Part shown: positions 7,632-11,565 of the stretch, piece by piece
Layout of the letters: each line of letters starts with the position of its first letter
Numbering within the stretch: the first letter of the stretch is position 1
From: a bacterium HR20
Lineage (GTDB): Bacteria; Bacteroidota; Ignavibacteria; Kapaibacteriales; NICIL-2
Assembly (NCBI GenBank): GCA_002898675.1
Contig: BEHW01000069.1
Span: forward strand, 1-11,565
Direction: 5' to 3'
Length of the DNA stretch: 11,565 bases
Notes under the pieces: model-generated
What the model was told of the DNA's origin: nothing
The model's input: only the letters and a program-made list of their open reading frames with translations
The model's database searches: none
Translations under genes and position numbers: made by a program

Positions 7632-8661
7632 GCGCGAGTGTCTGCTGGAAGGGATGCTCGCCGCGCAAGAATTGTTCAAGTTCGGTAACGTCCTCGGAGC
7701 TTCCCATGAACACCGGCGTTCGCTGGTGAATGTCGGTTGGTTCGATCGTGAGCACATCGCGGCATCCGTCCGAGGCTCGCCCGCCTGCTTCGGTGATGAT
7801 CTTGGCAAGTGGGTTGACTTCGTAGATCAAGCGGAGCTTCCCTTCTGGTGCATTTCGATTGCCGGGATACATGAAAATCCCGCCGTAGAACAGCGTGCGA
7901 TGGACGTCAGCGACTGCGGTGCCCACGTAGCGGAGGGAATAGGGACGGCGCCGATCCTCCGACGGTGTTTTCAAGTACTCAACGTACTGCCGCAGCCGTT
8001 CATCCCAGAGGTGGTAGCTGCCTTCGTTGACGCTGTACATCTTCCCACTGGGAGGAATGCGTACCTGCGGATGCTAAAGCAGAAACTCGCCGATCGTTGG
8101 GTCGAACGTGAAGACATCTACACCCATGCCGGTGGTATAGACCAGCTGTGTGCTGCTGCCATAGACGGCATAGCCAGCGCAGACTTGGCGATAGCCTGGT
8201 TGGAGAATGTCTTCGAGTGTGCCTGGGGTATCGAGCGATTCATCGAGGCGGCGATAGATGGAAAAGATCGTGCCGATGGTGATGTTCGCATCAATGTTCG
8301 AGGAGCCATCGAGCGGATCGAAGACCATCACGTACTTGCCACGGCGGTAGTTCGACGGAATGTGGATCAACCCTTCGGCTTCCTCCGACGCCATTACGCA
8401 GAGATGCCCGCCGTGATCCATCGCGCGGAAGATGACGTCGTGCGCCAGCTCATCGAGCTTGCGGACTTCTTCGCCGTGGACGTTGATAACACGTGTCGAA
8501 CCGAGCAAGTCGGTCAGTCCAGCGCGGCGCACGTCGCGGGCGATGATGCGTAGCGCTAATGTCAAATCCCGAAGAATGCGCGAAAATTCCCCCGTCGCGG
8601 TGGGGAAGTGCTGCTGCTGCTCGGCAATGTGCCGCTCGATGGTGACCAGCTTGTGCTGCAT
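7624..8661 (-). pseudogene. fbp: Class I fructose-1,6-bisphosphatase interrupted by an in-frame amber codon
   Basis: Hydrolyses fructose 1,6-bisphosphate to fructose 6-phosphate, the committed gluconeogenic step. The reading frame spans 345 codons, close to the family length of about 335, but codon 196 (8074-8076) is TAG. Before it: the AMP-site-like TGEFSRILRDL, metal site SEE (92-94) and DPLDGSSN (115-122), and FDPTIGEFLL. After it, in the same frame: HPQVRIPPSGK, YSVNEGSY, FYGGIFMYPGN and GKLRLIYE, which supply the sugar-phosphate site and a metal-ligand Glu. A protein stopped at residue 195 would lack these and should be inactive. No other lesion or frame change is seen. Family members usually have Ser or Thr at this position; one base change from TCG would make TAG. 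It may be a recent nonsense mutation, a sequencing error or a readthrough site, so 'pseudogene' is provisional. The start ATG 8661 is the first after an in-frame stop. It overlaps the flippase start by 8 bases. Confidence 0.9.
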
Positions 8662-8710
8662 GGGGTCTAACTGTGTGTCGTTCTAGCGCATTGCGATTGG
8701 GAAGCCAATT

Positions 8711-8742
8711 GCAAAATACTGTAGGCACCTGGCCAGTGGCAA
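8711..8742 (-). promoter_or_regulatory. Candidate promoter of the fructose-bisphosphatase/flippase operon
   Basis: On the minus strand TTGCCA (8742-8737) is followed after 18 bases by TATTTT (8718-8713), continuing as TATTTTG. This reads as a sigma70-like pair, or as a near match to the Bacteroidota TAnnTTTG element with one base missing. The start point would be near 8706, about 45 bases before the ATG at 8661. No Shine-Dalgarno sequence is evident before that ATG. Pattern-based only. Confidence 0.4.
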
Positions 8743-8847
8743 CACCACCATCGAAACGATCGAGATGGCCTTCCTTGCTGCTTCGGAGCGTTGCAATGAT
8801 TGGGCTGGAGCGTGGCGAGCGCACAGCGTGCCGGCGGAGTGCATTTG

Positions 8848-8855
8848 TAACTTTG
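8848..8855 (+). promoter_or_regulatory. TAnnTTTG -7 element upstream of the deoxyhypusine-synthase-like gene
   Basis: TAACTTTG is an exact match to the Bacteroidota -7 consensus. The matching -33 region is weak: only GTG at 8828-8830, 17 bases upstream. Transcription would begin near 8862, giving a leader of about 90 bases. The gap 8662-8953 thus seems to hold two divergent promoters, this one and that of fbp. Confidence 0.42.
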
Positions 8856-8863
8856 CAACCTGT

Positions 8864-8905
8864 TCGGCAGAGCCGAGAGCTGCTGCCCTCCAAGCCTTGA
8901 GGGCA
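8864..8905 (+). other. Two potential stem-loops in the leader of the deoxyhypusine-synthase-like gene
   Basis: First hairpin: TCGGC (8864-8868) and GCCGA (8872-8876) around the loop AGA. Second: TGCCCTC (8884-8890) and GAGGGCA (8899-8905), seven perfect pairs around an 8-base loop, followed by AAA. Both would lie within the predicted 5' leader, 49 to 90 bases before the start codon. Neither has a T-tract. I recognise no known riboswitch family; a regulatory role is speculation. Confidence 0.35.
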
Positions 8906-8940
8906 AAACGTTCCGTCCGTATGTTCCACCAATCTTCAGG

Positions 8941-8947
8941 CGGGAGG
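8941..8947 (+). promoter_or_regulatory. Strong Shine-Dalgarno site fixing the start at 8954
   Basis: CGGGAGGAG lies about six bases before ATG 8954, the only strong Shine-Dalgarno match noticed in front of a start in this window. It decides for ATG 8954 over the in-frame ATGs at 8921 and 8765, which have none. Confidence 0.7.
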
Positions 8948-8953
8948 AGCGCC

Positions 8954-9994
8954 ATGAATCCACAAGCAGTGCATCAGCAGCTGACAGTTCCGCATCCAAT
9001 CGGTCTAACCGAGGCAAGTATCGAGCGCGGTCCAGTCTCGCGCTTTATGGAAGAGCACTTCCGCCACTTCAACGCGGCAACACTGCTCGAGGCAGCCCGT
9101 GCATACGAGGATCTCATCGAGCGTGGCGGCAAAATGCTCGTTGCACTTGCAGGAGCGATGAGCACTGCAGAACTCGGCAAATCACTTGCGGAAATGATCC
9201 GCCAGGACAAGGTGCACATCATCTCTTGCACGGGCGCAAATCTCGAAGAAGATGTCATGAACCTGGTGGCGCACTCGCACTACAAGCGCATTCCGAACTG
9301 GCGCGATCTGACGCCAGAACAGGAGCAGGAGCTGCTCGAGCAGCACTACAACCGCGTTACCGATACCTGCATCCCCGAAGAAGAAGCATTCCGCCGCCTG
9401 CAAGCACACCTTGAACGAGCCTGGATGCGTGCGCAAAAGCGTGGTGAACGCTATTTCCCGCACGAGTACCTCTACCAACTGATCCAGAGCGGCGAGCTCG
9501 AGCAGTACTACGAAATTGATCCGCGCGATTCCTGGATGGTTGCTGCTGCCGAAAAAAATCTCCCCATCGTCGTCCCAGGCTGGGAAGACTCCACGACAGG
9601 GAACATCTTTGCAGCGTACGTCCTTCGCGGCCAGCTTCGCCCGGACATCGTCAAATCTGGAATCGAGTACATGACGTGGCTTGCTGATTGGTATATGGCA
9701 AACTGCCAGCCGCCCGGCATTGGCTTTTTCCAGATTGGCGGTGGCATTGCGGGGGATTTCCCTATCTGCGTTGTCCCAATGCTCCACCAGGACCTGGGGC
9801 GAACCGATGTGCCGCTGTGGAGCTACTTCTGCCAGATCAGCGACTCGACGACAAGCTACGGCTCCTATTCCGGTGCGGTGCCGAACGAAAAGATCACCTG
9901 GGGCAAGCTTGGAGTCGAGACGCCGAAGTTTATCATCGAAAGCGACGCGACAATCGTTGCACCGCTCGTCTTCGCGTGGGTGCTTGGGTGGTAG
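8954..9994 (+). CDS. Deoxyhypusine synthase family protein (bacterial)
   Basis: A 346-residue protein of the NAD+-dependent deoxyhypusine/homospermidine synthase family. In eukaryotes and archaea the enzyme moves the aminobutyl group of spermidine to a lysine of eIF5A. Visible here: CTGANLEEDVMNLVAHSHY (92-110), matching the NAD-binding T-x-G-x-x-EED segment; VPGWEDSTTGN (207-217); the glycine-rich QIGGGIAGD (260-268); SYSGAVPNEKITWGK with Lys318 at the position of the catalytic lysine of human DHS (Lys329, in the family's WGK motif); and a final segment ESDATIVAPLV typical of the fold. The catalytic lysine is therefore kept. Bacteria generally lack eIF5A, so the substrate is unknown: a free polyamine (homospermidine-type reaction) or another protein are the options. 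ATG 8954 is supported by a strong Shine-Dalgarno site. Its stop lies inside the next gene, so the two are probably cotranscribed. Confidence 0.92.
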   Translation: MNPQAVHQQLTVPHPIGLTEASIERGPVSRFMEEHFRHFNAATLLEAARAYEDLIERGGKMLVALAGAMSTAELGKSLAEMIRQDKVHIISCTGANLEEDVMNLVAHSHYKRIPNWRDLTPEQEQELLEQHYNRVTDTCIPEEEAFRRLQAHLERAWMRAQKRGERYFPHEYLYQLIQSGELEQYYEIDPRDSWMVAAAEKNLPIVVPGWEDSTTGNIFAAYVLRGQLRPDIVKSGIEYMTWLADWYMANCQPPGIGFFQIGGGIAGDFPICVVPMLHQDLGRTDVPLWSYFCQISDSTTSYGSYSGAVPNEKITWGKLGVETPKFIIESDATIVAPLVFAWVLGW

Positions 9995-10950
9995 CTGCAC
10001 TTGTCCTTCTGTGCTCCCTTGCAGCCTGGAGTGCCCAGTCTCCACACGAGAGGGTGCTCCTTGAGAGCATCGCAGTGACCGAGCGCGCACAGCTTTCTCC
10101 CCCAAAAATCGAAGCAGGTTTGGTGCTCGCGTTTCAAACAAGCGGTCGGTACGAGCTTGTGACGCTACGCGATTCGGTCGTACAACGCTTGCGGCGCTCC
10201 GGAATCTCAGGCGATTCCATTGCAACGGCGCTCGGTGCTCGCTGGCGTGCGAGCGTCGAGTGCGACCGCTTTGAAAATCTGCTCCGCGCTGAGCTTGTGC
10301 TTCGCTCTCCGATGCAGGTGCGCAAAGGCATTGGGTACGGGCTGATCCGCCATCGGTGGTCGCGTTCGGATGAACCGGTCGCAGATCCAGCGCTGCTCGA
10401 AGCGCTCGAACGTGCGCTCTGTGTGGCAGTTGGCGATACGCTTCTCTACGCGCGCACCGATAGCGCTCGTGGCATCCGCCCCGCAGCGCTCGTCGCTGTC
10501 GCCAGCATGGAACTGCGAGATAATCCCTCCGTTCTCCCGCGGTGGGAGCTTTTCGAGGATGCAATCGCAACGAGCTATAGCGGGGTTCTGGCAGCGATCA
10601 CTGGAGCACAACGTTCGCCCTGGGCTGTCACACTGGATGTTGATACGCGCGACAGCATGTACGCGCAGTTTCGGCTCTATGGACCGGAACCGCTTATGCC
10701 CCCATCAGAGCAAGAGCTGGCAGCGCTGGCATTCTTTGGAGTCGAAGCTGTCGTCAGCGGAGCACTGGTGCGCACCCCTGATGGCGCGCGCATCGAGCTT
10801 CGTCTGTGGCGGATCGGAGCCAATGGGAGCCGCACGCTGGTTCGACAACGCGAAGCGCTGCTCAATGACGATAGCAAGGTCAAGTACCTCGAAACGGTCG
10901 CCGAGCTTGCGAAAGCGTTACTTGCTGATCCACTACCGTCCAGCCGTTGA
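9976..10950 (+). CDS. Exported protein of unknown function, possibly with two CsgG/TolB-N-like domains
   Basis: About 324 residues from GTG 9976, overlapping the deoxyhypusine-synthase-like stop by 19 bases; GTG 9988 (7-base overlap) is an alternative, and the only ATG in frame (9688) lies too far inside the preceding gene. The N-terminus is a hydrophobic export signal (GAWVVAALVLLCSLAAWSA, cleavage likely before Q21) that lacks the usual basic residues, so the start is not certain. I do not recognise a family. The mature part seems to hold two similar halves: AFQTSGRYELVTLRD then IATALGARWRASVECDRF, and later LAFFGVEAVVSGALVRTPDG then IELRLWRIG. This resembles the 'find the factor, is it a known name, return a value' pattern of periplasmic CsgG/TolB-N-type domains (low confidence). 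Its last 18 bases overlap the opposite-strand T9SS gene. Confidence 0.7.
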   Translation: MGAWVVAALVLLCSLAAWSAQSPHERVLLESIAVTERAQLSPPKIEAGLVLAFQTSGRYELVTLRDSVVQRLRRSGISGDSIATALGARWRASVECDRFENLLRAELVLRSPMQVRKGIGYGLIRHRWSRSDEPVADPALLEALERALCVAVGDTLLYARTDSARGIRPAALVAVASMELRDNPSVLPRWELFEDAIATSYSGVLAAITGAQRSPWAVTLDVDTRDSMYAQFRLYGPEPLMPPSEQELAALAFFGVEAVVSGALVRTPDGARIELRLWRIGANGSRTLVRQREALLNDDSKVKYLETVAELAKALLADPLPSSR

Positions 10951-11565
10951 ACGAGCGACGACAATTTTCGCTACCGCGCCTTCTCCTGTTTGTTCTGAGA
11001 CCGCGTGGAGGAGGTAAATTCCTGCGGGGACAAGCTCGCCCGCGGCACTGCGCCCATCCCAGAGTGCGGTCCGGCTTCGCGTGCGAATTGTTTGAACTGT
11101 CATGCCGCTGAGTGTTGAGATGCGGAGTTCAGTATCGGCAGCCAATCCTTCGATGGTCAAAAGCTCGCGGTCGGGATCGAACGGTTGCGGGTAGAGCCGG
11201 AGACTATAGTGCTGCTCTGGTTCGATTGCCAGTGTTTGCACGAGGTTGATGCCTCGTTCTGTGCCGATGTAGAGCCGACCGCGGGATGGATCAGTGGCCA
11301 GCGATCGCACATCGTTGGAAAGGAGCGCTGGGTACTGCGTCTGTGTGATCGTGCCGAGGATTGTGGCGCCATCGTCAGCGATCACCCAAATGCCGTTGGA
11401 GGTGGCGATCCATTTGTTGTCGAGTGCATCAATCGCAATTGCGTTGATCGCCACACCGCGGAGTTCGCGCACCGTGCGGATAAACGGCGTTCCGCCGCTG
11501 AGAACAACTGTCGGGTTGACGATCACAGCAAGTCCGGCGGTTGTGCCGACCCAGAGCATTCCCGT
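10933..11565 (-). CDS. Propeller-repeat protein with T9SS C-terminal sorting domain, 5' part beyond window
   Basis: Only the last 210 residues or so are present; the frame is open to the right edge (TGMLWVGTT), so the true start is outside. The visible part begins with two-component-regulator-type propeller repeats: MLWVGTTAGLAVI, INAIAIDALDNKWIATSNGIWVI and VRSLATDPSRGRLYIGTERGINLV. It ends with a type A sorting domain: LRLYPQPFDPDRELLTIEGL, ELRISTLSGMTVQTI, ALWDGRSAAGELVPAGIYLL and a last strand AKIVVAR. Such tails send proteins through the type IX secretion system, where they are removed and the protein is attached to the surface or released. The full protein is thus probably a large secreted propeller protein; no enzymatic domain is visible here. 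The stop codon overlaps the end of the plus-strand gene by 18 bases. Confidence 0.88.
   Translation of the reverse strand, partial: TGMLWVGTTAGLAVIVNPTVVLSGGTPFIRTVRELRGVAINAIAIDALDNKWIATSNGIWVIADDGATILGTITQTQYPALLSNDVRSLATDPSRGRLYIGTERGINLVQTLAIEPEQHYSLRLYPQPFDPDRELLTIEGLAADTELRISTLSGMTVQTIRTRSRTALWDGRSAAGELVPAGIYLLHAVSEQTGEGAVAKIVVARSTAGR

Larger units (their letters stand above)
8662..8953. other. Divergent intergenic region between fbp and the deoxyhypusine-synthase-like gene
   Basis: This is the longest non-coding stretch (292 bases). It holds a candidate minus-strand promoter for fbp near 8711-8742, a plus-strand -7 element at 8848-8855, two potential hairpins and a Shine-Dalgarno site. 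The rest (about 8745-8845) shows nothing I can name; an in-frame extension of the downstream gene to ATG 8765 is open but unlikely to be translated. Confidence 0.6.

Noticed and set aside
8074..8076. Recoding of TAG as an amino acid (pyrrolysine-like or code change)
   Set aside because: Five genes in this window use TAG as their terminal stop, and no suppressor tRNA or recoding element is visible, so genome-wide reassignment is not supported; local readthrough remains open.
7630..8553. Plus-strand open frame of 307 codons across the bisphosphatase gene
   Set aside because: It mirrors the codons of fbp, whose motifs are unmistakable on the minus strand; no independent family features are visible.
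8765..8953. N-terminal extension of the deoxyhypusine-synthase-like protein to ATG 8765
   Set aside because: The extension has no homology-like content, overruns the predicted promoter and hairpins, and the strong Shine-Dalgarno site sits before ATG 8954.
9182..10570. Long open frame (462 codons) on the minus strand
   Set aside because: It lies antisense to the deoxyhypusine-synthase-like gene and its neighbour, crosses both, is rich in Arg/His/Cys like other shadow frames, and shows no domain or signal peptide.
1..11565. Mobile element, CRISPR array, tRNA or rRNA genes
   Set aside because: No transposase or integrase frames, no spaced repeat series, no tRNA cloverleaf or rRNA-like segments were seen; nearly all bases are accounted for by ordinary protein genes.

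Overview
The window looks like a gene-dense stretch of chromosome from a Bacteroidota/Chlorobiota-type bacterium; a Kapabacteria- or Ignavibacteria-like member would fit, but the sequence does not settle the exact phylum. Four things point there. A C-terminal type IX secretion sorting domain ends the partial gene at the right edge. A DUF4270-like lipoprotein directly follows a glycogen synthase. A beta-barrel-type outer membrane protein follows that. TAnnTTTG-type -7 promoter elements lie upstream of two genes. Composition is moderately GC-rich and even; I see no insertion sequence, phage gene, CRISPR array, tRNA or rRNA.

Layout. Positions 1-3462, plus strand: the 3' two thirds of glycogen synthase, a DNRLRE/DUF4270-like lipoprotein and a predicted outer membrane barrel protein, each start overlapping the previous stop by 4 bases (ATGA). 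Positions 3422-6044, minus strand: a cytosolic S9 family serine peptidase followed by a class III-type sirtuin deacylase overlapping it by 26 bases. Positions 6180-8661, minus strand: class I fructose-1,6-bisphosphatase followed by a Wzx-like polysaccharide flippase overlapping it by 8 bases. Positions 8954-10950, plus strand: a bacterial deoxyhypusine-synthase-family protein, then an exported protein of unknown function that starts inside its 3' end. Positions 10933-11565, minus strand: the C-terminal end of a propeller-repeat protein with a T9SS tail.

Only two non-coding gaps exist (6045-6179 and 8662-8953), and both hold recognisable promoter-like elements. Both convergent gene pairs overlap at their 3' ends, so no ordinary intergenic terminator can sit there.

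The most striking observation is an in-frame amber codon (8074-8076) in the middle of fructose-1,6-bisphosphatase: the reading frame continues intact on the far side with all the sugar-binding motifs. Five of the ten genes here end in TAG, so this is not a reassigned code. It is a nonsense mutation, a sequencing error or a readthrough site. Other points worth a second look are the deoxyhypusine-synthase homologue with a conserved catalytic lysine in a bacterium, its potentially structured leader, and the coupled sirtuin/S9 peptidase pair. Together, glycogen synthase and fructose-bisphosphatase suggest gluconeogenic carbon flow and storage polysaccharide; the rest is envelope, export and protein-modification functions.
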